A stretch of DNA of 64,000 nt from NCBI GenBank assembly GCA_014773175.1, contig VXCM01002528.1, positions 36,209-100,208 of the forward strand, in the 5' to 3' direction. The position numbers were made by a program, and so were the translations under genes. This document shows positions 37,786 to 48,861 of this stretch, piece by piece. The notes below the pieces were generated by a model, which searched no databases, was not told where the DNA came from, and was given only the letters and a program-made list of their open reading frames with translations. Origin of the DNA: Lucifuga dentata (taxonomy: Eukaryota; Chordata; Actinopteri; Ophidiiformes; Bythitidae). Each line of letters begins with the position of its first letter. The stretch's first letter is position 1.

Positions 37786-37817
37786 CCTACCTACCTACCT
37801 ACCTACCTACCTACCTA
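37786..37817. repeat. (CTAC)n microsatellite
   Basis: About eight CTAC units, directly next to the left end of the following MITE-like element. Confidence 0.95.
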
Positions 37818-38040
37818 AATCCAGTGTTGAATTAACTCTCACAGAGTTGATTTCAATACTTTTTCATGGTTTATACAGCTCCACACTCTCCAGAGCTAAA
37901 ATTAACATTATTTTTTTACAATAGTTAAAACATTTAACACTATGCCAGAGTTCCATCTTTAACTCACAAAACAATGTTAAAGTCACACTAAAAGGGACTA
38001 GGAAAAAAATAACACTGTCAAAGTTAAATGTTTTACTAGG

Positions 38041-38114
38041 ACCTGGTTGATCTTGAACCCGGGACCTTCATGCTGTAAGGCAACAGTGCTAACCACTAAG
38101 CCACCATGCTGCCC
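38041..38114 (-). mobile_element. tRNA-derived SINE head
   Basis: On the minus strand it begins GGGCAGCATGG, followed by a box-A-like TGGCTTAGTGGTTAGCAC and a box-B-like GGGTTCAAGATC at tRNA spacing. The text is close to the tRNA-like heads of fish SINEs. No functional tRNA fold or mature ends are present, so it is not a tRNA gene. The SINE body is not clear; it may be a fragment. Confidence 0.65.
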
Positions 38115-38494
38115 ATTAAATGAACTTCAACACACAAAATAATTTTCATGAAGAACTTATTTTTGCCTTTTCTCCTTTCCAGTCCATCATATAGTTGAAT
38201 TAAAACATTATGAAAGGAGGTGTGTAAAAAATTTGAAAACCCATTCACAAACCTGAATACAGAATGGAAACAAAATAAATACTTTAGCCTAAAATGGGGA
38301 GTTGTCGAGCCAATAGAAATAACTACTATGAGCACTATTAAGGTGGTTCCAAAAACCTGCATATGTTAGGAACTGATGCTGTTTACATGCTGAACAATAC
38401 CATTTAAGCTGCATGAGACAAGGATAATGTCGCCAACTTTTCCAACAAAAGAAATGAAATGCCTGGGAGGAGTTTCATTACATCTCTACAGAGT

Positions 38495-38621
38495 TGAGCT
38501 AACGCTGATGTGATCAACTCTGTCAAATAACTCCAACACTGAACAACATTTAACTCTNTGAGCTAACGCTGATGTGATCAACTCTGTCAAATAACTCCAA
38601 CACTGAACAACATTTAACTCT
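38495..38621. repeat. Exact 63-bp direct duplication around single N (38558)
   Basis: Bases 38495-38557 equal 38559-38621. Probably an assembly join inside the MITE-like element. Confidence 0.85.
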
Positions 38622-38702
38622 GAACGTGTTAAAATTACTCTTTGGGAGTTGAAATCAACTTGGAAATGTTTAACCCTCAAATTTCAACACTCCAGTTTTT
38701 GC

Positions 38703-38770
38703 AGTCTGTCTGAGTCTGTCGTCTGTCTGTCTGTCTCTCTCTCTCTCTCTACTGTATCTATCTATCTAAT
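38703..38770. repeat. Compound (GTCT)n-(CT)n-(CTAT)n array
   Basis: Tetra- and dinucleotide units run in succession just beyond the MITE-like element. Confidence 0.85.
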
Positions 38771-39139
38771 CTCCACCCTGTCTGCCTTTTTATCTTTATT
38801 TCTTTCCTCACATCTCTCCCCATTTCTAACTTGTCCTCCACATCGCTCACGTCCCCTCTTCCCGTGTGTCCCAGAGTTGTGGACACGGTTCGACCTTGCT
38901 GTGATAGACTGTCGCTGAGTTCATTCCTCTTTTGCAGGCCACCTCTCACCTCCCCGGTCACAAGAGAGTGAGAAAAAGAAAAATGAAGAGGGAGTCTGAG
39001 GAGGAGGGATGGATTTATTGACGTGAGGCCTGGGCTTGGGTCGATGCATCAGAGTCTGGATCATGGTGGATGATGAGGCCTCTGGGTGTCAGGGACAACT
39101 TCATACAGCCCAGGGGCCACAATTTATCCATGCACAACA

Positions 39140-39750
39140 CACACTTTTTAGCTATACACTTATGGTTTTAGGATTACTTTTAAAACCAAAAGAGTGGGGA
39201 TGACATCTTTGTCGCCATATTACAATTTAGCATAGTGGTCTTCAAAAGCAATTTAGCTGTACCAACACCTTTGTAGTAAAATGCTATCAAAGCTCACCAA
39301 TTGTAAGAAATTTTGTATAAATCAACAGATTTTAATTATGTTGTGCATGATCAGTTAAAAACAAATAAAAATCATGTACACTGCAAGAGATACTGAGGAA
39401 AGACAGAAAGAGAAGGAAGCAACCAGAGACAAGAAAAAAAAAAACACATCCTTTTGCCTCTCTTTGCCTTACTTTGGTTGTGCAAAACTCAAAGGAAAAG
39501 GTCAGGAAACAGAGGGTGAGCTTGGTATGTTGAATAATACAATAGAGGATGTTACAGGGAGCACACGATGCCTTTTCCCATGATGCTAACATACTTCTAT
39601 GTTTGGTGATTTAGTCTGTGGCAGAACAGACACAGTCCATCTGGGTTAGCTGTACAGTCACCTTGTACAGTCCCAGTGAGGAGCAATGTAGCTTTCTGCA
39701 AGGACAGGACAAGACAGGAAAAGAGTTCAGGAGCAGTGGCCTGACACAAA
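39140..39750. other. Unique non-coding DNA
   Basis: Mixed sequence, increasingly purine-rich towards the right. No gene recognised. Confidence 0.4.
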
Positions 39751-39754
39751 ATGT

Positions 39755-40092
39755 GAAGAGGATAAACGGGAGAGTAAAGGGAAAGGAGGAGGGAGAGAAT
39801 GAGGAAAGAGGAGAGGGATGAGAAAATATGAGGAGTTAGTGAGAGGAAGAAGAAAGGGAAATAGTGAAAGGTAAAGACTAGGGGGAGGAGGAGGAACTTG
39901 AAAAGTGAGAAGAAAGAGGAGCAGCACTGAGAAATTAGAGAACAAGAAGGAAAAAAAGGAGATACTTAAACAAAAAGAATGAGGGAGAAATAGGGTAAAG
40001 TGGGAAAGTGAGAAGAAAGCGGGAGAGGCAAAGGAGAAACTGATGATAGGAGAAAGAGAGGAAAGAAACAGGAGAGCTGAGGAGGGGACGGT
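39755..40092. repeat. Polypurine tract (~340 bp, plus strand)
   Basis: The plus strand is almost all A and G with irregular GGAGGA, GAAAG and GGGAGAGA units and few pyrimidines. The long minus-strand frame across it is Ser/Leu/Phe-rich, as expected from a polypyrimidine strand, and is not a gene. Confidence 0.8.
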
Positions 40093-40332
40093 GCTGAAAG
40101 AAGATATGTATGGATATGAGACCAGCCCAGATTGAGTTTGAGATTTGAGACAGACATAAAATGAAGGTAGACAGATTGGATTTAAGGGTGATGATGAGGA
40201 GATAATAACCAATAAAACTGTGTAGAAAATTACATTATTATTTGATATGACACAATAGTTTAGCATTACATTGTATAATTCTATATAATAATAGTTTATT
40301 TATATGAAATGATCCTATGCTTCTGTGAGAAG

Positions 40333-40386
40333 TATGATATGATATTATATGATATGATATGATATATGATATATGATATGATAATG
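40333..40386. repeat. (ATGAT)n pentanucleotide-like array
   Basis: Repeated TATGA/TGATA units with small slips. Confidence 0.85.
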
Positions 40387-40449
40387 TATGTATATATATG
40401 ATTGCTGATATTGTATTATTACATTTAATATATTTTCCCACTGCAGGTA

Positions 40450-41080
40450 GTTCCAATATTAACATAATACTAAAGAAAACTGTTAAATATAATTTGATGT
40501 TAAAGGTTTTGAGATTTAATTGATTTCAGTAATTATGACTATATAAAAATGAGATGAAAGATTGAAAGTATCTAATTCGTCAGTCTTCTCCAGCTAATTT
40601 TCTAGTTTAGCAACACTTTGAAACTGTGTGAGTGTGTGAACTGCTCATGTACGCCTCAAGCCTGTTAGAGATGGCGAGATGTCAGAAGATCTCAACATAT
40701 TGTTCCTCAAACACACATGTGCACACACGTACACACACACACACACACAGAGAGTGCTTTTCGGGACTACTTTATCCAGAATTATCCAGAGTACAAACTA
40801 TGGTTTCTGTCAGATTATGGATTATGGATGTTAGAGCAAATGATATCTCCGTCTGTTAATAGTAATGCCAAGTTTACATGAATGTAATGAGATGTTTTGA
40901 AGTAGTATTTCAGTAGGAGTAGCTGACTCTCTGGATTTCCTTATCCACATAAATAGAAAGGGATTGCACCTCCTAGTCACATAACAGATTTCATGTAGTT
41001 TTCCATCTTCTTCAAAAGTTTTGAAACCTAATTGTCCTAATTTCTCTGTGTACAAAAACAAGTTTAAGTATTTAAACATG
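40450..41080. other. Unique non-coding DNA
   Basis: AT-rich sequence with a short CA run at 40733-40750. Nothing coding recognised. Confidence 0.4.
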
Positions 41081-41084
41081 GCAG

Positions 41085-41285
41085 TTGTTTGCCTATTTGG
41101 GATAGGGGAAGCTTGTCTCTGACCAATCAACGATGTTTGGTCTTGCAAGCTCGACCCGGCAGTTTCTGAAGCATTGAAGAGTACCTGAGTACCTACCCTG
41201 GAGTAGGACTGAGAAAACAATTCAGGAACTGTAGCTCCATTACTTAAATGGGTCCTGCTTCCTTGGTGTGAAACAAATGAAAGTT
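41085..41285. mobile_element. Possible decayed non-autonomous DNA transposon
   Basis: Phrases such as GAGTACCTACCCTGGAGTAG, then GGAACTGTAGCTCCATTA, then a TTGGTGTGAAAC ending resemble a common fish inverted-repeat element that I recall only in outline. Termini are not defined. A 187-residue minus-strand frame covers it, but composition and lack of domains argue that the frame is fortuitous. Confidence 0.3.
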
Positions 41286-41639
41286 GTTTAAAAAGGTCCT
41301 TCAGTGTGAAATGCAGTATGGACCTTACATCTAAGTAGTGGATTGAAAAGGAGAGAAAAGGGAAGAGGGAAAGGGGGTGACAACTGGAGAGCATAAGAGA
41401 ATGGAGAGAGGAGAGGGATGAAATGAGAGGAAATGAAAAAAATGCATTAAGAAAGAAGACGATGAGAAGGGTTAGAAGGGACGGAAAGGCAGCAGAGAGG
41501 GCAGGCTAGGCTACTGCTGCCTGTCACACTATGTCAGAGTCAGTGTTGCTGTGTGTGTGTTTGCCTGTCCAAAGTAAATGTTACTTGCAGCGGTATTCTG
41601 CTTCTCATAAATTTGGCTGAGTGTGTCTGTGCATGTGTG

Positions 41640-41674
<35 letters not shown>
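41640..41674. repeat. (TG)n microsatellite
   Basis: About 17 TG units. Confidence 0.96.
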
Positions 41675-41676
<2 letters not shown>

Positions 41677-41772
41677 TGCTCATGTAGTTTAGGCCGAGGG
41701 CACCAGATGGGCAGGAGGGTAATCTGGTTTGGCATTAATGCAGGGCCATGGCTCTATGCCCTAGGTGAGAAA

Positions 41773-41783
<11 letters not shown>

Positions 41784-41844
<61 letters not shown>

Positions 41845-41848
41845 ACAC
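41784..41848. repeat. (CA)n microsatellite
   Basis: Long CA array with one late interruption, preceded by a short CT run. Confidence 0.96.
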
Positions 41849-42660
41849 CAATGTTGTCTAAATGGAAAGGAATGGTCCACAGAAGCTTTGCTATTTCCTG
41901 TCATACTTCACAGCTTTTTACAGTCCCACTGTACATGTTCATGTTCACATAGCAACCGGACTGTGTGTGTGTGTGTGTGTGTGAGTTCCCACTAAGTAGT
42001 GAGTAGTGTGAATTACCACTTAGACACACATGCAGAGTCAGGTTGCTGCATGTGAGTCCAAGCGTGAATTTGAAGACACTTACGTGTTAACGTGAATGTT
42101 TTTGTATAAAGATTTTAAGCTCTGTACATGTCCTGCATGTACTGTGTGTGTTTTGTGAGTTTGTGAGGATGTTTGATGTGTTGGATTTGTGTGTTTCTAT
42201 GTCTCTTTTTCTTTTATATATTGCATTTGCATGTGTCACCAAATACAATATGTAAGGACGGTCCGTTGTGCACTTGTGTGTGTGCGTTCACATTCTCTTG
42301 TGTGCTTGTGTGTATTTGCGTATGTGTGCATGTCTCTGCATTTGCACCTCTATGTGTATGTGTTGGCCTTTATTATTGTCCACATGTATATTTGCATATA
42401 AATACCCATTTCTTGTGGCTAGTATGCATATGTGATTGTGTTTTTTGTATTTATGTGTGCGTGTTTGTGTGTGTGTTTGAGCGTTTTCATTTAGGCAGGT
42501 GACTGTGTAAAGGCCTCACACCCTGTCACACCAGCTCTTCATCCTTCTCTACCTCTCTTCCACTCACACCACCAGCAGTGTGATTATAGCCTCACCATCA
42601 CCCTGTTTACACCTTACGCCACCACCAATTACTAGGGTTTGACACCCGAGCTGTCACCAA

Positions 42661-42686
42661 GGGGTGGGGGTAGGGGGTTGGGGGGG
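42661..42686 (+). other. Canonical G-quadruplex motif
   Basis: Four G runs of 4, 5, 5 and 7 separated by loops of 1, 2 and 2 bases (T, TA, TT). Loops this short favour a very stable parallel quadruplex. Confidence 0.85.
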
Positions 42687-42699
42687 CGGATTCACACCC

Positions 42700-44050
42700 T
42701 TGGCCACTCTATCACAGCTTTACCTGTGAAAAAAAAATATAAAGGGAGGGCGGGGCTGAGGAGCAAAACACCCTTAGGTCCCAATAATGTGAGTTTTTAA
42801 AGGGTGATATTAAGTGCAAACACACACAAAAGAATACTGATTATTACACATACCTTATTATAACAAGATTAAAACTGTTACACTGCAGTCATTTAAATGC
42901 CATCACATCTATCAAAATCAGAGTAAACATACTGTAGCTGAAACACAAGTCTTTCAGTGTTTTCTGCACAATGAAAACATATGTTTCTACAAAGGCAATT
43001 CTTCTTATGGCAATTAATGAAAGAAATAATTTTCAAAGACAACAGATACCAACTTGAAGCAGGGATTGGAATTACTGCAAAAGTTTACCATAATTTGGGT
43101 TTTCCCCCATAACTAGGTTATATTTTAAATGTAACTTTTTATTGAATGGCATGACTTTTTTTGGATTATACTAATAAAACATTTGCATCAACAATGCCGA
43201 AGTCACAAGCGAATTTTTGTTTTTTTTTTTTTTTAACCNTTTTTTTTTTTTTTTAACCAGGTCTATGCCCACTAGTGGCCTCTAGTGGCTGCAATAACAC
43301 CTCACAATCCGTTTTTATTTTTAATTGAAATTAAAGTTGAAATTTTTAGATGGAAAAAACAAAAATAATGAGGATTTTGCAACCCTTTGAGCGTTACCAC
43401 AAGTGGGGCTTAAAATGTAAAATGTTCTGCTGAGTGTGGCGCTAAAGTAAAAGCTATGGGGTTGTTAAAATTAAACAGTGTATGCCCTTCAGAGAATACA
43501 TTTGCCAATGATTTAATTGTGACAATGAATGAAACTAAAAATTAGTTCTAAAGGTGGCACTAAAGCGTCCAAAATGAAAATAGTTCATCCTCTGGGTAAC
43601 ACGCACATTCTAAGCAATCTGCTTATCTGGATAGTTCTTGTGAACAAGGAGAAAACTGAACCTTACAAAAGGTCAGGGACCAACACCTAAATGATCAAAA
43701 ATTATCCTTTGGTGACAACAAATATCCACAGTTATTTTGCTGCCAGCACATTTTGATTTGGACAAACTTGTCATGTAAGCTTTTAGAGATTTAGCTGTCT
43801 GCCGTTCACAGACACAAATACAGAATTAATATTTATTACTTAACACTTTTTGAGGTACGTACAACTTGATGAGCTCATATACTGCAGTAGCATAGTTGGT
43901 GAATGATGGGTGATCATCAGAGTGTGGTTCTTTATAGCATCAGAAAAGGTTTTACAATAACTCAAGATTAAAAAAAAAAGTATTTTCTGACAGAACTTTT
44001 CTTTTTTTCAGAATAGCATTTTTTCAGAATATTCAAGCAGAATAGCTTGA
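42700..44050. other. Unique AT-rich non-coding DNA with N join
   Basis: No gene recognised. At 43239 an N is flanked by two copies of a T-run ending in AACC, another probable contig overlap. Confidence 0.45.
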
Positions 44051-44069
44051 ATAGCTGATTCAATGTGTT

Positions 44070-44072
<3 letters not shown>

Positions 44073-44137
<65 letters not shown>
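44073..44137. repeat. Compound (CT)n-(GT)n microsatellite
   Basis: CT array to 44106 followed immediately by GT to 44137. Confidence 0.96.
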
Positions 44138-44138
<1 letters not shown>

Positions 44139-44494
44139 AAGTGGAGAGATGCTGTTCACAGAGGTGAGTGTGGTCCACTGTGCGATAGAGTGGGACAGAG
44201 GGCTTGGCCTGGAGCATAGCGATGATTAATGGACACACACAAGCACACAAATACACAACACACACAGACGCAGCATCATCTCTTCTTTCGTTCACATACT
44301 TGGGTCATGTCTTTTTAACCCATATAACACAATGACATACACATAGATGTGTGCACAGACAGACACACACTCATACACACACACACCCTGAACGTAATAG
44401 TTAAGCTGTTTTTACATATGGGTGGGTAGTAGTAACCTTGCAGCCACATGTCACACTCTAACATTAACTAAAACAGGACAATTGCTACAGATAC

Positions 44495-44495
<1 letters not shown>

Positions 44496-44527
<32 letters not shown>
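44496..44527. repeat. (GT)n microsatellite
   Basis: About 16 GT units. Confidence 0.96.
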
Positions 44528-44529
<2 letters not shown>

Positions 44530-44633
44530 ATGAGCTGACCTGTTTGGTCCACCTGCTCTCCCCAGCTGGCCAGGCTGAGATGGAGTCGGATGCCGTAAAT
44601 ATCTGGAGGAGGCTCCGCTGGGCTTTACTTCAC

Positions 44634-44639
<6 letters not shown>

Positions 44640-44688
<49 letters not shown>

Positions 44689-45180
44689 TGTATTTCTCTC
44701 GTTCTCCCAGCGCCAATCACTCTCATCTCTATTTTTGCCCTTCTCCCTCTCTTCTCGATTCTCTGTTTGCCTCTCGCCTCTTCTCCTCTAACTTCTCCCT
44801 CTCCCCATCTCTCTGCTCATGTCCATCACATCATCTTTCTGCATTTTCTCTCTCCTTTTTCTTTATCCCTCTAGCTAACCTTTCTCATCCCACTCTCTCT
44901 TTTCACTGCTCTTTTTCATGCGCTCTGTCCTCCGCTTCTTCCTCTTCCTTTTTTCCCTCTAATATCTTTCCTTCTTCCTTGCTTTCTTTCCCTCCTTTTC
45001 ATTCTTTCTTCTCCTTTGGTTCCTTCTCTTTGCCTCCTGTTCCTTCTCTCCCCTTCTCTTTTGCTCACCCCCTTTCCTCCTTACCTTTCTCCTTTCCTTA
45101 TTGTCCCACTTGCTACTTTTTCCCGCAACTCCTGTTTCCATTCAACTTAACTTAACTTAACCTAACTTTCCTTTCCTAAG
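44640..45180. repeat. (CT)n-(CA)n array and ~430-bp polypyrimidine tract
   Basis: CT 44640-44674, CA to 44689, then some 430 bases almost wholly C and T on the plus strand. It ends in CTTAA repeats near 45145-45165. The 219-residue frame starting upstream is Ser/Leu/Phe/Pro low complexity and is rejected as a gene. Confidence 0.85.
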
Positions 45181-45225
45181 ATCATATGTTTATAAGATCA
45201 TATGTTCCTTTCCTAAGATCATACA
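45168..45225. repeat. Local scrambled duplication (AAGATCATATGTT units)
   Basis: CCTTTCCTAAGATCATA appears at about 45170 and 45207, with ATAAGATCATATGTT between. Likely replication slippage. Confidence 0.75.
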
Positions 45226-45474
45226 TGTTTCTGACTTTGAGTTCCAGTTGAGATTGATTATCTGATCAAATATGTTATCACTTATAGTATAATCACACAG
45301 AACATGTTGCAACTGAAACTGTGATACCTCACATGATACCTCACCAAAGGAAAAAAAAAAGTCAAAATATAATTGATTCAAGTTAAGGGTTGATTTATCA
45401 AAATATAATGAAACGTGCACCTCTTCAACCACAATACATCTACAAATGAATAATTCAGCAGTAACACCTGCATT

Positions 45475-46055
45475 TTAAAGAACCATACCAGCAATTTTGC
45501 ATGTTTAAGCCCAAAAAAATACTACCCGCATACAGGTTACGTTACTGTCTACCAATTTCTAAAACATAAAACCAGATTTGAGTTATTTTGCCAAATCCTC
45601 TAATGTTTCAAAATTAAATGTTCAGGTGATACAGACACCTTAACATTCAATGTGTCACGTGCTATCACTTCTGCATGACTGTAGAGAGCATGATCATTTC
45701 AGTTTCTCTGTAAAAGCCGTCTTCCCCCGGGACTATATTCCCTGGTGGAGAAATACATTGTCTTCTGTGTAGCTCCGTGTTGGATTGGATGAATACAATT
45801 ATTTTGACTAAAAAACTCAATACATGTGTTTGCTGTGATCAATTACTTATCTCAAGCATGTTTAAAGTCTCTGCAAGTTGATTTTAATAGCGTGATGGAA
45901 TGAACTGAAACTAATACAGTCTGGAAGGTAGGAAAAACATTCTAAAATTTACTGCTCCACTATCATATTTTTAGAAATGGTTGTTAGTAACGTCACTTGT
46001 ATGTATGGTGTATATATTGGCTCAAGCATGCTAAATTGTCAGTATTGTCCTTTAA
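45475..46055 (-). mobile_element. TTAA-type MITE family, copy C (inverted)
   Basis: This copy has TTAA at both ends. It begins TTAAAGAACCATACCAGCAA and ends GTCCTTTAA. Terminal inverted repeats of about 35 bases follow the consensus AAGGACCATACCAGCGATTG. The interior is the reverse complement of copies A and B (GGAATGAACTG, GTCTGGAAGGTAGG). It has no transposase frame. Confidence 0.8.
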
Positions 46056-46079
46056 ATAAATTAACTTGTATACAATTTT

Positions 46080-46470
46080 CATGTTACACACTCTGTCTCA
46101 TCAGTCATTTATCCCAGTTTGATAAGAGTACTCGCTCATTTCCTTTTAGAAAATAAAGAAAGTACAGTATGCAATATATTATGTATCAGGTATTCCTCAT
46201 TAGAAATGCTACAAGAAACCTAACAAGCTGCTGAAGTTGCAAGATGAACAAACAGGTACAGAAAGAGAGAGGGCTAGTTGTTCACGAGGTTAAAACTGAC
46301 ACAAAATTTAAATAGTTTCTGTACTGATTCTCAAGTAAAAGCAATGATAAGCAATTCCATATTGGTGGTTGGTTAATCCTGCCTCAAATGAATAAAACTG
46401 CAGAATTTTGGTGTTTAATAAGCCTTCAAACTGGACTTCCTGGTATTTCATCTTCTTACCGGTATCCTGT
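46080..46470. other. Unique non-coding DNA
   Basis: Nothing recognised. Confidence 0.4.
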
Positions 46471-46477
46471 GTGTGGT

Positions 46478-46501
46478 ACACACACACACACACGCACACG
46501 C

Positions 46502-46547
<46 letters not shown>
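46478..46547. repeat. (CA)n microsatellite with CG interruptions
   Basis: CA array of about 70 bases with three CACG variants near the left. Confidence 0.96.
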
Positions 46548-46548
<1 letters not shown>

Positions 46549-46628
46549 ATTTTGTGGGCAGAGTACTATTTTCTATCCGAACACACCCTAAAAACCAGAG
46601 GGCTTTTGCTGTTTCAAATGTTAAAAAA

Positions 46629-46759
46629 GAAAACTACAGTGAAGGCGTTTTTTTTTTCTCCAAACTGTTTTATAGTTACTTCAACAAGCCACGNGAAAAC
46701 TACAGTGAAGGCGTTTTTTTTTTCTCCAAACTGTTTTATAGTTACTTCAACAAGCCACG
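46629..46759. repeat. Exact 65-bp direct duplication around single N (46694)
   Basis: Bases 46629-46693 equal 46695-46759. Complex sequence, likely an assembly overlap. Confidence 0.86.
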
Positions 46760-46779
46760 CCTCCAATTGTTTGATTCCC

Positions 46780-47040
46780 TGATTGATGCTAAAGTGCTCG
46801 ATAAGACACATTTTGTAGGTTTGCTTTCTCCAGTCTGCCAATGTTAATGTATGAGTAAGGACATGAATACAGGGTTGGGCAATGCTTCAGGAAAGCTGTA
46901 GATGATTTGGCCAAGCCACATTTTAACCAGATTAAAAAGAAAAATCATACTGGGAAGAAATAACAAATCCCAGATTGATACTTGGGGGTCAGACTGAGGA
47001 TGTCCTTGACCAGCTCCACACTTAAAAAATGTTCTCTATA
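46780..47040. other. Unique non-coding DNA
   Basis: Nothing recognised. It ends in a poly(A) tract. Confidence 0.4.
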
Positions 47041-47074
47041 AAAAAAAAAAAAAAANAAAAAAAAAAAAAAAAAA
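47041..47074. repeat. Poly(A) tract with N scar (47056)
   Basis: A homopolymer with one N. Confidence 0.9.
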
Positions 47075-47208
47075 TGCATAACTCTGATAAACAAAATAAG
47101 CATGGAAAGGCAACTTTCTACATACTAATTGGCTGATAGGTTAAAAATGACTAATCATTAAAATTATTTGTCAGGATTGCCAGGATTGCTCCTGTGTGCT
47201 CTGGCAAC

Positions 47209-47255
47209 AGAGAGAGAGAGAGGGGAGAGAGGGGAAGAGAGAGAGAGAGAGAGAG
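47209..47255. repeat. (GA)n microsatellite, interrupted
   Basis: GA array with GGGGA interruptions. Confidence 0.9.
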
Positions 47256-47565
47256 TGTAGGTGTGTGTCTTGACTTGCTAATGAATTCAGTTTTGACTCA
47301 GTAACAACTGACACAGTTAGGAGACTGTGTGGGAGACCTGTGTGTGTTATTTTATACCAAGGTGAGTGTATATGTGTGTGTGTGTGTGTGTGTATGTGTG
47401 TGTGTATGTGCATGTCATATGCAATAGTTCTGATGGCTGTATAGCATATATGTACACGCTTTCATACACACTTTGCAAATAAACAGTAGTTTGTGCCTGT
47501 GTGTGCATCTACATCAGTGTATGATCATGCTGCACACTTACACTCAACTCCTACCACTTCCACTC

Positions 47566-47567
<2 letters not shown>

Positions 47568-47614
<47 letters not shown>

Positions 47615-47632
47615 CGTGTGTGTCTGTGTGTA
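47568..47632. repeat. (GT)n microsatellite
   Basis: GT array with CGTGCG and CTG interruptions towards the right. Confidence 0.95.
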
Positions 47633-47811
47633 TAGAGTACAGTGAGTGCCTGCCGGTGTGCTCAGTGTGCCTTTATGCAAGGCAGGTGAAAGAGGTAAAT
47701 TGGGCCGTTCCATCATGCGATGCGGGGAGGCCAGGCTGACATGCTGATCAGGTGTGCATGCATAATGGCCACCAAAAATAAGCTCTGTTTTGAATAATGC
47801 CCCCTATCCAC

Positions 47812-47849
47812 AAAAAAAAAAAAAAAAAANAAAAAAAAAAAAAAAAAAG
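47812..47849. repeat. Poly(A) tract with N scar (47830)
   Basis: A homopolymer with one N. Confidence 0.9.
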
Positions 47850-47879
47850 AGAGAAAGAGTGGAAGAAGAAGAAGAAATG

Positions 47880-47970
47880 CGGCGGTCTGCTCTCGGTCCG
47901 GCTGGGATCTCATCCATCTTAACAATGAATGGAAATCAGAGACAGACTGCCACCGACCGGGGCCTCCACA
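47880..47970. promoter_or_regulatory. Candidate non-coding element
   Basis: A short complex block (CTCGGTCCGGCTGGGATCTC, ATCCATCTTAACAATGAATG) between an A tract and a C/T-rich tract. Very weak evidence. Confidence 0.15.
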
Positions 47971-48772
47971 GAGCCCACTTACATCTCTCTTTCTCCCCCT
48001 CTCTCTTTCCATCACCCCTTTATCTTCGACCCTTCCCTCTCCCTCTTCTCCTCTTCTCTTTTGCTTTTTTCTCCCTTTGTAACCTCACAGAGTTTTTCTC
48101 GCTCGGCTACATTTTTTTTTCCCTCTCTTGCTGAACTCCCTCCGTGTCTTTCTCTCCCTCCTCTAAAGTGAAGCCGTGGTAAAAACAAAGTGTGGATAAA
48201 CTATGTGTGACCTTCAGTGGGTGATCATCATACAACAAACAACAAGCAATAAAAAGAAAAATCTGATATTTTCTGAGAAATGTTGAGAGACCCCTTACCC
48301 CTTTCCCTGCTTACTGAGAAGTAAACTTTGAGTTCAGGTCAAAACGGACTATAAAGTTTGCCAGACTGTGTACATGGGTTTACCAAGACTACATCTTTCC
48401 TCTCTCCATCATTCTCCTCTTCTGTATCCAAACATGCAGTTTTTCTTTATTTTCTCTTCTATACTTCACTAATTTGTCCCTTCTCTCTCTCTCTCTCGCT
48501 CTCCTGTTTAAAGAAATGAGCTGGCAGTAAGTGTTATTCATAGCTTGGACAGAGGGTGAGTTTTACTGCAGGTAGATAAAAAGATATTGTCCTTCTGCTG
48601 CCGTCTATATGCGCTATGTACACTGTCGTTAATATGTGATGTGCTTCTCTGCAGCAAATGGATGTGCAATTAAGCTGCTGCAACAGCATCGCTTCAGTGT
48701 GAAGGCAGAGCCTTAAAATCATAGAGTAAAATATAAGTAGTGTACTTTATTTAGCACAGCTGAGCTGGCCTG

Positions 48773-48773
<1 letters not shown>

Positions 48774-48803
<30 letters not shown>
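48774..48803. repeat. (CT)n microsatellite
   Basis: About 15 CT units, about 60 bases left of MITE copy B. Confidence 0.95.
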
Positions 48804-48807
<4 letters not shown>

Positions 48808-48861
48808 GCATATATGTTTTCTAGATTTCCTACGTCTTTAAAGTACTTGTTCACATATATT

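Larger units (their letters stand above)
37824..38690. mobile_element. MITE-like element rich in TTAACTC/GTTGA, with SINE head inside
   Basis: The left end GTGTTGAATTAACTC...AGAGTTGATTTCAATAC is mirrored by the right end, whose reverse complement reads GTGTTGAAATTTGAGG...AAGTTGATTTCAACTC. Many GAGTT/AACTC and GTTAAA/TTTAAC motifs lie between. It carries no frame. A tRNA-derived SINE head sits at 38041-38114, and a 63-bp join duplication (38495-38621) inflates the length. The family is unnamed here. Confidence 0.5.

Noticed and set aside
38041..38114. tRNA gene on the minus strand
   Set aside because: A and B box text is present, but arms do not pair as a tRNA and the sequence is the SINE-type derivative.
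39727..40266. 179-residue minus-strand open frame
   Set aside because: It is the polypyrimidine strand of a polypurine tract, with no domain or splice context.
40831..41394. 187-residue minus-strand open frame of normal-looking composition
   Set aside because: No recognisable domain, and it overlaps a probable decayed transposon (41085-41285). The most protein-like frame by length, so worth a homology search, but unsupported here.
44496..45155. 219-residue plus-strand open frame
   Set aside because: Starts in (GT)n and runs through (CT)n and a polypyrimidine tract. The Ser/Leu/Phe/Pro low-complexity product is a by-product of composition.
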